A stretch of DNA of 64,000 nt from Micromonospora sp. H61 (lineage in GTDB: Bacteria > Actinomycetota > Actinomycetes > Mycobacteriales > Micromonosporaceae). Positions 35,256 through 44,755 of the stretch are shown here, piece after piece. Positions within the stretch are counted from its first letter, which is position 1, and each line of letters opens with the position of its first letter. Location of the stretch: assembly GCF_018070325.1 (NCBI RefSeq), contig NZ_JAGPXY010000001.1:248001-312000 (forward strand), read 5' to 3'. The notes beneath the pieces were generated by a model. That model did not search any database. It saw nothing but the letters and a program-made list of their open reading frames with translations, and was not told where the DNA came from. Made by a program: the position numbers and the translations under genes.

Positions 35256-35531
35256 ATGAGCATCGTTGGTCTCGTCACCACGCTCCTCGTCGGCGTCGCT
35301 GTCGGCCTGCTCGGCAGGCTCGTCGTCCCAGGACGCCAGGAGACCCCGATCTGGCTGACCGTGTCCGTCGGGGTAGTCGCCGCGCTGGCGGGCAGCATCG
35401 TCGCCCGTCTCGCGGGTGTCGATACCAGCACCCTCAACCTCATGACACTGGTCGTCCAGGCCGGCCTCGCCGGCATCGGCGTCGTACTCGTCGTGGCCAC
35501 CGCCAGGCCCGACCCATCCGATTCCGCCTGA
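35256..35531 (+). CDS. GlsB/YeaQ/YmgE-like small membrane protein
   Basis: 91 residues, three hydrophobic helices, glycine-rich first helix (LLVGVAVGLLGRLVVPGRQ). The size, Gly pattern and RLVVPG turn are those of the transglycosylase-associated/GlsB stress family, whose members are induced by general stress in many bacteria; the molecular role is unknown. GGAG lies upstream of the ATG. It sits between the STAS proteins and a BON-domain gene, in a run of short stress-type genes. Confidence 0.72.
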   Translation: MSIVGLVTTLLVGVAVGLLGRLVVPGRQETPIWLTVSVGVVAALAGSIVARLAGVDTSTLNLMTLVVQAGLAGIGVVLVVATARPDPSDSA

Positions 35532-35700
35532 ACCGGAGACGACGCAGCACCAGCACCAGAAGGCCGGCCCCAAGCGCGGTCAGGCCGGTTTCCGCTCACG
35601 TTCATGAGTCCCATCCGATCGGGTTCCTGACCGGCCTGAGGACGTCACTGGCTCGCCGTCCGCTATCCCGCCCGGCCTCGTCACACTGAAGGAGCTGACC

Positions 35701-36000
35701 ATGTACATGCCATGGCCGTTGCCCGATGAGAACTGGTTCGCCGACACCTCGCGCCAGCCCGAGCCGGACCACGAGGACCGGAGACTGGAGGCGCTGGTCG
35801 CACAGCGGTTGAGCATCGACTGGACCACGCGGCGCCAGCAGATCACCGTCGCCGTGCAGAACCGAGTCGTCATCCTCGCCGGCGTGGTGAGTGACGCGAA
35901 CGCGCGGCAGGTCGCGGCGGACCTCGCCTACGACGTGCCGGGCATCTTCGACATCTGCAACACACTGCGGCTCAGCGGCCCGCGGCGTAGCCACCGGTGA
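35701..36000 (+). CDS. BON-domain protein
   Basis: 99 residues. One BON domain (~30-95): LEALVAQRLSIDWTTRRQQ, ITVAVQNRVVILAGVVSDANARQVAADLAYDVPGIFDICNTL. BON modules bind phospholipid or other hydrophobic surfaces and often occur in osmotic-shock proteins such as OsmY. There is no signal peptide, so it is probably cytoplasmic. GAAGGAG precedes the ATG. A paralogue lies at 45936-46214 and begins with a similar aromatic MxPW/VPWFLP peptide. Confidence 0.85.
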   Translation: MYMPWPLPDENWFADTSRQPEPDHEDRRLEALVAQRLSIDWTTRRQQITVAVQNRVVILAGVVSDANARQVAADLAYDVPGIFDICNTLRLSGPRRSHR

Positions 36001-36132
36001 CTCCGGCAGGATGACACGCTCCCGTTCTCAGGGGCGGTGACAGGCTGACGGTCGTCGTTTGGCTACCGTAGTAGCCGGTGTGCCGGGAAGACTGGTCGGC
36101 GACTTCGTCACCGACCCCACCGGAGGACCACG

Positions 36133-37452
36133 ATGAGCCGCCCACCGGCGAACCACACGCCACTCCTGCTCAGCCGCAGGAGTTGGCCTGAGGTACGCCG
36201 GATCGGAGACATTCTCCGGACCGAAACGGTCGGTGGGGTGCTGCTGCTGGTCGCCGCCGTGCTTGCTCTCGCCTGGGCGAACTCTCCCTGGTCCGACGGG
36301 TACCGCTCACTCGCCGACGTCACCGTTGGCCCCGAGACGCTGCATCTGGACCTCTCATTGGCGCAGTGGGCCGCCGATGGCCTGCTAGCGATCTTCTTCT
36401 TCGTCGCCGGGCTGGAACTCAAGCGCGAGTTCGTCGCCGGTGATCTACGCGAGCCCCGCCGGGCGATGCTGCCCGTCGCCGCCGCACTCGGCGGAATGAC
36501 GCTGCCGGCGCTGATCTACGTGGCGTTCAACGTCGGGGCCGGCAACGGGGCGTTGACCGGATGGGCCATCCCGACCGCCACGGACATCGCGTTCGCCCTC
36601 GCCGTGCTCGGCGTGATCAACACCAGCCTGCCCTCGGCGATGCGCACGTTCCTGCTCACCCTCGCGGTGGTCGACGACCTGCTGGCCATTGTGATCATCG
36701 CGGTCTTCTACACCAGCTCCCTGCACTTCGGGCCGCTGCTGCTCGCGCTGGCCCCGATGGCGCTGTTCGCTCTACTTGTTCAGCGCCGGGTGAGGTCCTG
36801 GTGGCTGCTGCTGCCGCTGGCCGCCACGACGTGGGCGCTGGTGCACGCCTCCGGGGTGCACGCCACCGTCGCCGGGGTCGCGCTGGCCTTCACCGTGCCG
36901 GTGCTACGCCGCAAGCCGGGACCTGGCCCTGGCCTGGCGGAGCACTTCGAACACCGCATCCGGCCCCTGTCCGCCGGGGTCGCGGTACCGGTGTTCGCGT
37001 TCTTCGCCGCCGGAGTCTCGGTAGCCGGGGCGGGCGGCCTCGGCGCAACCCTGACCGACTCGGTCGCCCTGGGCGTGATGGTGGGGTTGGTGGTGGGTAA
37101 GGCGGCCGGCGTTCTCGGTGCCACCTGGCTCGTGCAGCGGTTCACCCGGGCCCGGCTCGCGGAAGGGCTCGCCTGGTGGGACATGGTGGGGTTGGCGCTG
37201 CTGGCCGGGGTCGGTTTCACCGTGTCGCTGCTGATCGGCGAGCTGGCGTTCGGCGCCGGCACCGAACGCGACGACCACTCCAAGATCGGTGTTCTGCTCG
37301 GGTCCCTGCTGTCAGCGCTGCTGGCAACCGTCGTTCTACGCGCTCGTAACCGGCATTACCAGGGAGTCTGCGCCTTGGAGGAGCGTGACAGCGACGCCGA
37401 CGGGGTGCCAGACGTCTACGAGGAGCAGCCGACCAGGACGACGCCGTCCTGA
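36133..37452 (+). CDS. nhaA: Na+/H+ antiporter NhaA
   Basis: 439 residues, 12 predicted helices. Family blocks are present: [34 protein letters not shown] (here [15 protein letters not shown]), [15 protein letters not shown] with the adjacent Asp pair region [11 protein letters not shown] (the ion-binding aspartates), and [16 protein letters not shown] near the end. NhaA exchanges Na+ or Li+ for protons at the cytoplasmic membrane. The hydrophilic C-terminal tail has a [12 protein letters not shown] calcium-loop-like stretch, unusual for NhaA. GGAGG sits 6 nt before the ATG. It ends 15 bp from the convergent PucR-type gene, with no hairpin between. Confidence 0.95.
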   Translation: MSRPPANHTPLLLSRRSWPEVRRIGDILRTETVGGVLLLVAAVLALAWANSPWSDGYRSLADVTVGPETLHLDLSLAQWAADGLLAIFFFVAGLELKREFVAGDLREPRRAMLPVAAALGGMTLPALIYVAFNVGAGNGALTGWAIPTATDIAFALAVLGVINTSLPSAMRTFLLTLAVVDDLLAIVIIAVFYTSSLHFGPLLLALAPMALFALLVQRRVRSWWLLLPLAATTWALVHASGVHATVAGVALAFTVPVLRRKPGPGPGLAEHFEHRIRPLSAGVAVPVFAFFAAGVSVAGAGGLGATLTDSVALGVMVGLVVGKAAGVLGATWLVQRFTRARLAEGLAWWDMVGLALLAGVGFTVSLLIGELAFGAGTERDDHSKIGVLLGSLLSALLATVVLRARNRHYQGVCALEERDSDADGVPDVYEEQPTRTTPS

Positions 37453-37467
37453 TCTGGCGCTCCTGGG

Positions 37468-38517
37468 CTATGGCGGCCAGCCGAGCAGTCGAGCGCCGAG
37501 TACGGCTGTTTGCAGGGTGAAGCGTTGGGTCGGCTCGCCGGGGTGGTAGCCGGTCAGATCCCGGATGCGGTCGAGTCGATAGGTGATCGCCCGGACGGAC
37601 AGGTGCATCTGCCGAGCGGTCGCGGTGTGGTTGCCCTGGTTGTCGAAGAGCACGGTCAGGGTCTCCAGGTACGGCTCGGCACCGCCGCGCGCCGTCGTCA
37701 GTGGCCCGAGGACCGTGGTCACCAGGTCGATGATGGCGTCGCGGTCACGCAGCAGCACGGGGAACACCAGCAGGTCGGCGGCATTGAGGACGGGCGTGGT
37801 GAAGCCGAGCCTGACGGCGTAGTCGAGGGTGTGGCGGGCCTCGTCGAGGGACGTGGCCAGGCCCTGGATCCCGGGTTGGGTGCGACCGACGGCAATCTGC
37901 CAGTTGCCCGCACCGAGTTCGGTGAGGAGCAGGTGGGCGAGTTCGGCCGCGATGCCGCGTAGTCCGCCGGCGCTGATGCAGACCACGTCGCCGTCGCGAA
38001 GGGTGGTGAGGGTGTTGCCTTCGCCGAACCTGGAGGCCAGCGCGGCGTCGACGCGGTGGGTAATGCGGGGAGTCAGGCCGGCCGCACGGGCGATGAGGAC
38101 GGTGTGGGTGGCCGACAGGCGGATGCCGTATCGGTGTGCGCGCTCGGCCAGACCGCCCGGGTCGGCGCGGCCGGTGAGCAGGTCGTTGACGAACGCGGCA
38201 CGTTCGTCGTCGTGGCGATCCAGCTCGGCGCGGTTCTGCCGGTTATACCCGTCCACGGCGTCGGTGAGCAGGACACGGGCGGCGTCCAGGAGCGTCTCGG
38301 CGCGGGAATGCACTGCGACGGCGGTGTCCGTCGGCGCGACCGGGGTGGCGCTCCAGTGGGCAGTGGTGGCATCCAGCAGGCCGGTAACAAGCTCGCGCAG
38401 CGTCAGCCCCTCATCCGCTGCGCGGGCACCCAGGTTGACCGCTGCCTGACGTCGGGCACTGGCCGGGAGGCACAGCAGATCCTGGCAGTCGCCTGCCAGC
38501 CAGTTGTCGTCGCTCAT
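37468..38517 (-). CDS. PucR/CdaR-type transcriptional regulator
   Basis: 349 residues. The C-terminal HTH_30 domain is at ~285-345: LTVLFDNQGNHTATARQM, RAITYRLDRIRDLTG, RFTLQTAVLGARLL. A central GGDEF-like/CdaR region spans ~150-270 and an N-terminal helical part covers ~1-140. This arrangement is common in actinomycete PucR-family activators. AAGGAA precedes the ATG. Located after the ABC transporter permease and its hairpin, on the same strand; it may control the exporter genes upstream, but the hairpin suggests separate transcripts. The inducer is unknown. Confidence 0.88.
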   Translation of the reverse strand: MSDDNWLAGDCQDLLCLPASARRQAAVNLGARAADEGLTLRELVTGLLDATTAHWSATPVAPTDTAVAVHSRAETLLDAARVLLTDAVDGYNRQNRAELDRHDDERAAFVNDLLTGRADPGGLAERAHRYGIRLSATHTVLIARAAGLTPRITHRVDAALASRFGEGNTLTTLRDGDVVCISAGGLRGIAAELAHLLLTELGAGNWQIAVGRTQPGIQGLATSLDEARHTLDYAVRLGFTTPVLNAADLLVFPVLLRDRDAIIDLVTTVLGPLTTARGGAEPYLETLTVLFDNQGNHTATARQMHLSVRAITYRLDRIRDLTGYHPGEPTQRFTLQTAVLGARLLGWPP

Positions 38518-38537
38518 GGGCTGTTCCTTGTCGGCGT

Positions 38538-38570
38538 GCTGGTGGCCGCCGGTGAACGCCGGCCACCAGC
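38538..38570 (-). terminator. Hairpin after ABC exporter permease
   Basis: Perfect 11-bp arms (38538-38548, 38560-38570) with an 11-nt loop, 7 bp after the permease stop and 20 bp before the PucR-type start on the same strand. Probably separates the exporter operon from the regulator. Confidence 0.65.
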
Positions 38571-38577
38571 CTCAGGT

Positions 38578-39366
38578 TTACACACCGATGTCGCGGCGGT
38601 CGAACACGAGGACTCCGGCGGTCGTGGTTGCCGCACCGAGGAGCACGAGGGTGAGCAGCTCGGCCGGGTGCCAGCCGGTGTGCAGCGGGTCCGTGCCGAT
38701 GAAGTAGTGAAACGGTGAGAGCCAGCGCACCCAGTGCCACCCGTCGAGCATGCCGCCGATGGCGTTGGCCATGTAGGTGGCCACGGCAAGGCCGCCGGTG
38801 GTCGCGAGGACGGCAGCGCGTTTTCCGGTGGTGGCGCCGACGAGGAAGGCGATGCCGGCGAACGTCCACACCAGGGCGACCAGGCCGGCGGACGCGGCGG
38901 CGACGTTGGACAGGGGGATGTCCATGCCGATCCAGGGAACAATGATCATCAGCAGTATCCCCGGGATGGCGGCGATCCCGGTGAGCGCGCTGCCCGCGGC
39001 GGCCACCCGTTGCCAGGCGAAAGTGGCTCGCGAGACCGGGTTGGCCAGCATCAGCTCCATGCCACCGTCCTCCTCCGGCCGAGCGATCGTGCGGGCGGTC
39101 AGCGTGATGGCGCACATCAGGACCAGCAGTGGGCCGACCAGGCTGAAGATGGTCGCCTGCAGATAGCCGGCGGGCGACAGCATGTCGGCGATGCCGAGGA
39201 AGTCCAGCATGCCCTGGGGCAGCGCGTCCTGCTTCAGCTCCGCGGCTCCCTGGAACTGGCTGTAGAACGAGGTGTAGATGGCGGTGAAAGCGGCGACGCC
39301 ACCGGCCCACCCGATCAATGCCAGGCGGTCGTCACGCCAGGTCTTACGCACCAGCGCGGGAAGCAT
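38578..39366 (-). CDS. ABC-2 type exporter permease
   Basis: 262 residues, six helices in the ABC-2 pattern: a first helix after a short cytoplasmic N terminus (KTWRDDRLALIGWAGGV), then LVGPLLVLMCAITLTARTIARPEEDGGMELMLANPVSR, where the E-E-G-M-E motif is typical of ABC2_membrane_3 proteins. The ATG overlaps the end of the ATPase gene by 23 bp, giving coupled translation. Likely exports a hydrophobic compound or acts in resistance; substrate unknown. A hairpin follows the stop. Confidence 0.85.
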   Translation of the reverse strand: MLPALVRKTWRDDRLALIGWAGGVAAFTAIYTSFYSQFQGAAELKQDALPQGMLDFLGIADMLSPAGYLQATIFSLVGPLLVLMCAITLTARTIARPEEDGGMELMLANPVSRATFAWQRVAAAGSALTGIAAIPGILLMIIVPWIGMDIPLSNVAAASAGLVALVWTFAGIAFLVGATTGKRAAVLATTGGLAVATYMANAIGGMLDGWHWVRWLSPFHYFIGTDPLHTGWHPAELLTLVLLGAATTTAGVLVFDRRDIGV

Positions 39367-40270
39367 CGCCGGCTCCTTCCCCGTGGTAGTAGAACGACAG
39401 GAACGTCTCTTCGAGGTCGGGTTCGGCAGACAACATGTCCACCACCTCATGTCGTGCCGCCGCCTTGATCAGCGGGTCGATGCGGCCGTCGACGGTGCAT
39501 TTCAGCACCGGGCCGGACACCACCACGTCACTGACTCCGGGCAGGACACTGAACTCCGCCGGGTCCACCGGGTCATCGAAGTGAATCTCGACGGCGCGGA
39601 CCGCCCGCTTCCCCAGTGACTCAACCCGCTCGACCGCGGCCAACTGCCCATCGCGGACGATGGCCACCCGGTCGGCCACCTGCTGCACCTCGGCCAGGAC
39701 ATGAGAGGACATGAAGACGGTCTGCCCAGCACCACTGGCGTCGCGGACCATGGCCAGGAACTCCTGCTGCATGAGTGGATCCAGCCCACTTGTCGGCTCA
39801 TCCAGGACCAGCACCGCCGGCCGGTGCATGAACGCCTGCACCAACCCGACCTTCTGCTTGTTGCCCTTACTCATCGTCCGTACCGAGCGCGAGAGGTCCA
39901 GGTCGAGCCGCTCCGCGAACTCGGTCACCTGCGACCAGGCCACGTCGCCGCGTGCTACGGCGAAGAAGCGCAGGAGATCTTCCGCCTTGTCCCGCCCGGG
40001 AAACACGAGCTCGCCGGGCAGATAGCCGATCTGACGGTGCAGTGCGGCCTTGTCCTTGCGTGGGTCGAGCCCGAGCACAGTCGCGTGTCCACGAGTGGGG
40101 CGCAGAAAGTCCAACAGCAGGCGGATCGTGGTTGTCTTCCCGGCTCCGTTCGGTCCCAGGAATCCCACCACCTCCCCGGCGCGAACCTCCAGGTTGAGCC
40201 CTTCGATGCCGCGGCGCTGACCATAGAACTTGGTCAGGTCCTCGGTGAGTAGGGCGACGTCGCTTGTCAT
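39344..40270 (-). CDS. ABC exporter ATPase (DrrA-like)
   Basis: 308 residues. Walker A GPNGAGKTTTIRLLL, a signature region starting MSKGNKQKVGLVQAF (in place of LSGGQ), Walker B VLVLDEPTSGLDPLMQQEF and H-loop MSSHVLAEVQQVADRV. The C-terminal ~75 residues are the DUF4162-like domain found in DrrA/antibiotic exporters. M at 40270 is chosen because MTSDVALLTEDLTKFYG is the family N terminus; the frame extends upstream without a site. Partner of the permease at 38578-39366. Divergent from a second, similar exporter. Confidence 0.92.
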   Translation of the reverse strand: MTSDVALLTEDLTKFYGQRRGIEGLNLEVRAGEVVGFLGPNGAGKTTTIRLLLDFLRPTRGHATVLGLDPRKDKAALHRQIGYLPGELVFPGRDKAEDLLRFFAVARGDVAWSQVTEFAERLDLDLSRSVRTMSKGNKQKVGLVQAFMHRPAVLVLDEPTSGLDPLMQQEFLAMVRDASGAGQTVFMSSHVLAEVQQVADRVAIVRDGQLAAVERVESLGKRAVRAVEIHFDDPVDPAEFSVLPGVSDVVVSGPVLKCTVDGRIDPLIKAAARHEVVDMLSAEPDLEETFLSFYYHGEGAGDASRAGA

Positions 40271-40477
40271 GCCGACATCGTCGCGGGCTTTCCTTGCCGG
40301 CATCCAGGTCAGCATCCGGCCGACATAACGCTGAGGCGGTTGCCGAACATCGGAAGGTCTTGGCCCGAACGCCAGCCCGGGCGGCGTACGCGCCGCGACC
40401 GCCGGGAGTACTCTCACGTCAGGTGCGCCGGGAAGTCTGGTCGGCAGTCATGTCGTGCTGCGGCTCTGGAGGCTCCG

Positions 40478-41368
40478 ATGAGCGTTTCTGCCCTGCGTAC
40501 CGAAAATCTTTCCAAGCGTTATGGGCGGCTACTTGCCCTCGATGGCCTCAGCCTCGACGTCGCGGCGGGCGAGGTGTTCGGTTTTCTCGGCCCCAACGGC
40601 GCCGGGAAGTCAACGACGATCCGGCTGCTGCTCGGCCTTGCCCGACCCACCTCCGGACGGGCGTGGATCTTCGACACCGACGCCGCCGACGTTGCCGCCG
40701 CCCACCGCAGGCTCGCCTACGTGCCCGCGGATGTGGCGCTGTGGCCACGGATGACCGGCGCCGAGGTGCTGGACCTGCTCGCCCGCATCGGCCCCGGCAC
40801 GGACACCGCCTACCGCGACGAGCTCATCCAACGATTCGCGCTGGACGTGTCCAAACCGGCCGGCACCTACTCGACGGGCAACCGGCAGAAGGTTGCTCTG
40901 ATCGCGGCGTTCGCCACCCGGGCACCGCTGCTGGTGCTGGACGAGCCGACCAGCGGCCTGGACCCGCTCATGGAACTGCAGTTCCGGCAGGCAGTAGGGG
41001 TTGCCCGCGACAACGGGCAGACGGTGTTCCTCAGCTCCCACCAACTCGCCGAGGTCGAGGCCGTCTGCGACCGCGTCGGCATCCTGCGGGCAGGTGAACT
41101 GGTGGAAGTGGCATCTGTCGCGCAGCTGCGCCAATTGCACCACACCGAAGTGACCGCAACGTTCACCGGCACACCACCGAACCTCGCCGGCATCCCCGGC
41201 GTCGACGACGTACACGAAGACGCTGCGACGTCTGTGCGGTTCACCCTGAGCGGCTCCCCCGCCGCGGCGCTGCGCGCCCTGGCCGACGCTGACGTGGCGA
41301 CGATAGTCGTCCGCGAGCAGAGCCTGGAGGAGATCTTCCTCGCCTACTACGGGCAGAACGCCCGATGA
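40478..41368 (+). CDS. ABC exporter ATPase (second, divergent)
   Basis: 296 residues. Walker A GPNGAGKSTTIRLLL, degenerate signature TYSTGNRQKVALIAAFA, Walker B LLVLDEPTSGLDPLMELQF, H-loop LSSHQLAEVEAVCDRV, and a C-terminal DrrA-like extension. It is a clear paralogue of the leftward ATPase, with the same motif variants. GGAGG lies 4-5 nt before the ATG at 40478. It is translationally coupled (ATGA) to the 508-residue permease. The two divergent ATPase-permease pairs share a 207-bp control region. Confidence 0.92.
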   Translation: MSVSALRTENLSKRYGRLLALDGLSLDVAAGEVFGFLGPNGAGKSTTIRLLLGLARPTSGRAWIFDTDAADVAAAHRRLAYVPADVALWPRMTGAEVLDLLARIGPGTDTAYRDELIQRFALDVSKPAGTYSTGNRQKVALIAAFATRAPLLVLDEPTSGLDPLMELQFRQAVGVARDNGQTVFLSSHQLAEVEAVCDRVGILRAGELVEVASVAQLRQLHHTEVTATFTGTPPNLAGIPGVDDVHEDAATSVRFTLSGSPAAALRALADADVATIVVREQSLEEIFLAYYGQNAR

Positions 41369-42891
41369 TCGCGACCACGACGGCGCCAGCCCGCCCGCAG
41401 CGTGTGCTCAGAGGGCTCGCGGTGCGCCAGGTGCGCCGTGGTGCCCTGGTCGTGACCGCTGTCTGCGCGGGGATGTCCGCGCTGGTGGCCGTCGGCTACC
41501 ACAGCGAGGCGCTGGATCCGGCCGCCTTGGCGGCGCTGGCCCGCAACCCCGCGATCCGCACACTGTTCGGTGAGCCCGTCGCGCTCGACCAGGCGGGCGG
41601 ATTCACGGTGTGGCGCACGGGCACCGTCCTGGCCGTCCTGCTCGGTGTGTGGGCGATGCTGAGCGCTACTCGGATCACCCGTGGTGAGGAGGACGCTGGC
41701 CGGTGGGGTCTGTTGCTGTCCGGCCGCATCACCCTCGCCGAGGCGGTCCGCCAGCATCTCGGTGTGCTGGCCGTCGTTCCGATCCTCGTTGGGGTGGCGA
41801 CGGCGGTGGCGATGATCGCTGCAGGCGTGGGCGAAACCGGTTCGTTGTTGCACGGCAGCGCCCTCGCTGCCGTCGGGCTCTTCTTCGTCGCCGTCGGGGG
41901 CGTCACCGCGCAGCTGTTCGTCAGCCGGTCGGCTGCCAACGGTGTCGCGGCCACCGTCCTGGTCGTCGGGCTCCTCATGCGGATGGTCGGTGACGGTGTA
42001 CCAGCGCTGGCCTGGCTCCGGTGGCTGTCGCCGTTCGGGCTGTTGGCGCTGACCCGCCCGTTCGACACTAATCGCGGGTTGCCGGTGTCGGTGCTGGCGT
42101 TCGCCGCGAGCCGACCGGCGCGTACCGCCCTGCTCGGTTCGGTGGTCGCCTTCGCAGTACGGCGCACCATGCGACCGCTGGCCGCCTGGTCGGCCGGGAT
42201 CGGCGCGTACTTCCTGCTCCTTGGCCTGATCGCCCGGTCCATGACCGAATTCCTGACCGGCAACCCCGAGTTCGCGACCATGGCGGCCCAGGCTGGTTTT
42301 CCGGCGCTCGGCACGGTCGAGGGCTACGCGGCGACCCTGTACGCGCTGCTGGCCGTTCCGGTCGGGGTGTTCGTCGCCGTGCGGCTCGCCGCCACCGCCG
42401 CGGACGAGAACGCCCGGCGTCTCACCCTGCTGCTGGCCGCACCGGTGACCCGGGCACGGCTGTTGGCCGCCGAAGCGGCCGTCGCTGGCTGCGCCGCGCT
42501 GGCCCTGATCACGGTCGCGGGCATCGCCATGTGGGCCGGCACGGCCACTGTCCATGCCGGCCTCGCGCCCGGCGACGCGCTCGCCGGCGCCTGGAACGTC
42601 GTACCGGTCGTGCTGCTGTGTCTGGGAGCTGCCGTCCTGGCGCTCGGATGGGCGCCGCGCACCGTCGCAGCGATCGGCGCTCTTCCGGCCGCCGGCGGGT
42701 TCCTGTGGCAGGTCCTTGCCGACAGCGTCGACGCGCCCTCCTGGATCCGTGCGCTGTCCCCGTTCGCACACCTGGCCGCGGTGCCGGCCACCGCACCGGC
42801 ATGGCCACCAGCGTTGGTGATGGCCGGCATCTCCGCAGCAGGAGTGGTCGCCGGCGCGATCGGCTACCGCCGGCGCGACCTGAGTGCCTGA
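41365..42891 (+). CDS. ABC-2 type exporter permease (double-length)
   Basis: 508 residues with about twelve hydrophobic segments, twice the length of the neighbouring permease. It appears to be two ABC-2 halves in one chain: the first carries TRITRGEEDAGRWGLLLSGRI, the second TAADENARRLTLLLAAPVTRARLLAAE, both equivalent to the E-E-x-G/A-R segment of the single-length permease. It therefore resembles TipN/YhaP-like fused permeases of polyketide exporters. Start codon overlaps the ATPase stop. Together they should form an ATPase dimer plus one fused permease. Confidence 0.87.
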   Translation: MIATTTAPARPQRVLRGLAVRQVRRGALVVTAVCAGMSALVAVGYHSEALDPAALAALARNPAIRTLFGEPVALDQAGGFTVWRTGTVLAVLLGVWAMLSATRITRGEEDAGRWGLLLSGRITLAEAVRQHLGVLAVVPILVGVATAVAMIAAGVGETGSLLHGSALAAVGLFFVAVGGVTAQLFVSRSAANGVAATVLVVGLLMRMVGDGVPALAWLRWLSPFGLLALTRPFDTNRGLPVSVLAFAASRPARTALLGSVVAFAVRRTMRPLAAWSAGIGAYFLLLGLIARSMTEFLTGNPEFATMAAQAGFPALGTVEGYAATLYALLAVPVGVFVAVRLAATAADENARRLTLLLAAPVTRARLLAAEAAVAGCAALALITVAGIAMWAGTATVHAGLAPGDALAGAWNVVPVVLLCLGAAVLALGWAPRTVAAIGALPAAGGFLWQVLADSVDAPSWIRALSPFAHLAAVPATAPAWPPALVMAGISAAGVVAGAIGYRRRDLSA

Positions 42892-43094
42892 CCAGCCCCA
42901 TCACAAACACGGTCGGGGGTGTGGCGCACTCAGACGTCGGGTCATCCACCTGCAGACCGCCGGCTCGGTGGCGTCTCAGAGCACGCGAGTCGTCGTGCGA
43001 GCCGTGACCGTGCCGTCCTCCCCCGCCATGGTGGCGCTCGCGCTTGACGTCGGCCTCGGTGGCAATGTCATCGCCGTCAGCGCCACCCGCTCCG

Positions 43095-44390
43095 CTACTT
43101 CGCGTTTGCCTGACCGTCCTCGGCCTCACCGTCGATATCCGGCGCGGCAACCGCCGCAGGGTCGCCGGCAGGCCGACGCGGGACCGCTATCCGCCGACGC
43201 ACCCGGCGCAGCGCGTCGTGCCAGTTGGGCGTGTCGCGGGTGTCGTCAAAGGCCTGAGCGATCACGACGTCGGTCGAGGAGTGCGCCAGGATCGAGATGA
43301 CGATCGTGAGCGCGACCAGGTGGAAGATCTCGTCCGCTGCGGCGATGCCGGACTCGACTACCAGCAGGCCGTAGACCACCGAGGCGAAGCCCTTGGGCCC
43401 GAACCACATGGCGGCCGCCTGCTCCCGCAGGCTCAGCCCGGAGCGCAGGAACGAGATCCACAGTGCGATCGGGCGGGCGACCACGATGGCCAGAACGGCG
43501 AAGACCCAACCGGTCCAGGAGATGTCACCGAGGAACTCCACCGAGATCAAGGCACCGAACACCAGCAGCGCCCCCAGCTTGAGCAATTCGGCGATGTTCT
43601 CCCCGAAGTGCTCGAACGCCGCACGTTCCCTGGGTCCGAAGGACGCCACCGTGATACCGGCAGCGAAGGCGGCAAGGAACAAATTGCCGTGGGTAGCCTT
43701 GCCGAGCGCCAGCACCAGCAGCCCGATCGCGACCCCGTTCAGCGGCGCGTACGCCGCCGAGGCAGCGAAGAAGCGGGTTCGCTCCAGCGCGAGCGCCGCC
43801 AGCGGCACCAGCACCCCGATCGCCAGGCCGACCGCCAGTTCAGTGGTCAACTCACCCAGGTGCAGGTTGTCGGAGCCGGCCGCGACCGCGAGCAGCACCA
43901 CCACGAACGGCAGCGCGAGTCCGTCGTTCACCCCGGACTCGACGTTGAGGAGGTGCCGCAGCCGCGCGGGCACCTTGTCGTTGCCGACCAACGCGGCCGC
44001 GAACACCGGATCCGTGGGCGCCAGGATCGCCCCGATGAGGAGGGCCTCCGCCCAGCCCAACCCGGCCACATAGTGCGCCAGCACTGCGGTCACCAGCAGC
44101 GTCAGCGGCAGACCCCAGCCCAACGCCCGGCCGGGCAGCCGCCACGCGCTGCGCAGGTCCGCCCAGCCCACGCGCATCCCGTCGCTGAACAGCACCGCGA
44201 ACAGGGCCAATTCGGCCAGTTGAGCCACGATCGGCGAGTCGGCCTGCAGGTGCAACACCCCGGTGGTGTCCTCACCGAGGGCGAAGCCGGCGACCAGGAA
44301 CAGCGCCGCCGTGGACAGGATCGTCCGGTGCGCGAGCGCCGACACGAGCACGGCGACGAGCAGGACAGCGGCGAAGCAGAGGAGCAGCAC
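43095..44390 (-). CDS. CPA1-family sodium/proton antiporter
   Basis: 431 residues, about 12 helices. The ion-binding core reads LLIGAILAPTDPVFAAALVGNDKVP and LLNVESGVNDGLALPFVVV, the NhaP/CPA1 signature with the functional Asp in ESGVND. I choose the GTG at 44390 because GGAGG stands 6 nt upstream and the first helix (VLLLCFAAVLLVAVLV) then begins at once; the ATG at 44465 adds 25 soluble residues with no site. The polar C-terminal tail (~55 residues) carries an HDALRRVRRRIAVP segment. Second Na+/H+ antiporter in this region beside nhaA. Confidence 0.88.
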   Translation of the reverse strand: MLLLCFAAVLLVAVLVSALAHRTILSTAALFLVAGFALGEDTTGVLHLQADSPIVAQLAELALFAVLFSDGMRVGWADLRSAWRLPGRALGWGLPLTLLVTAVLAHYVAGLGWAEALLIGAILAPTDPVFAAALVGNDKVPARLRHLLNVESGVNDGLALPFVVVLLAVAAGSDNLHLGELTTELAVGLAIGVLVPLAALALERTRFFAASAAYAPLNGVAIGLLVLALGKATHGNLFLAAFAAGITVASFGPRERAAFEHFGENIAELLKLGALLVFGALISVEFLGDISWTGWVFAVLAIVVARPIALWISFLRSGLSLREQAAAMWFGPKGFASVVYGLLVVESGIAAADEIFHLVALTIVISILAHSSTDVVIAQAFDDTRDTPNWHDALRRVRRRIAVPRRPAGDPAAVAAPDIDGEAEDGQANAK

Positions 44391-44755
44391 AGGAAACCTC
44401 CGGGACGCAGGGTTCAACACGGTGCCGACCAGACTTCCCGGCGCTCCACAGACCTCGCAGATCATAACGGCCCGCCGACGGTGCCGTTCTCGGCGTGCGG
44501 GAACGCAACGGCGGTGGCCGGGACGCTCGGCGGCCTCACCGACGGCGGCGATCAGGCCCAGCACGACAACGGCATCCATCGAGACCCGAGGCGGTGGCCG
44601 TCCCGCCGGGTCAACCGTCCGGACCGCACCACCCTTCCGGCTGGGCTTGCCCCGCACCAGGGCGTTTCCCCAGATTCCGCCGCAGGCGGCTGCCTATGGT
44701 TGAACCGACGCAAGGGATATCAAGCGGCTGTTGCCGCCGAGGATGGGCATGCGGT
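44391..44755. other. Divergent intergenic region, no gene seen
   Basis: 365 bp between divergent antiporter and mechanosensitive-channel genes. Open frames cross it on both strands but none has a ribosome site or recognisable product. No strong hairpin seen. Confidence 0.5.
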
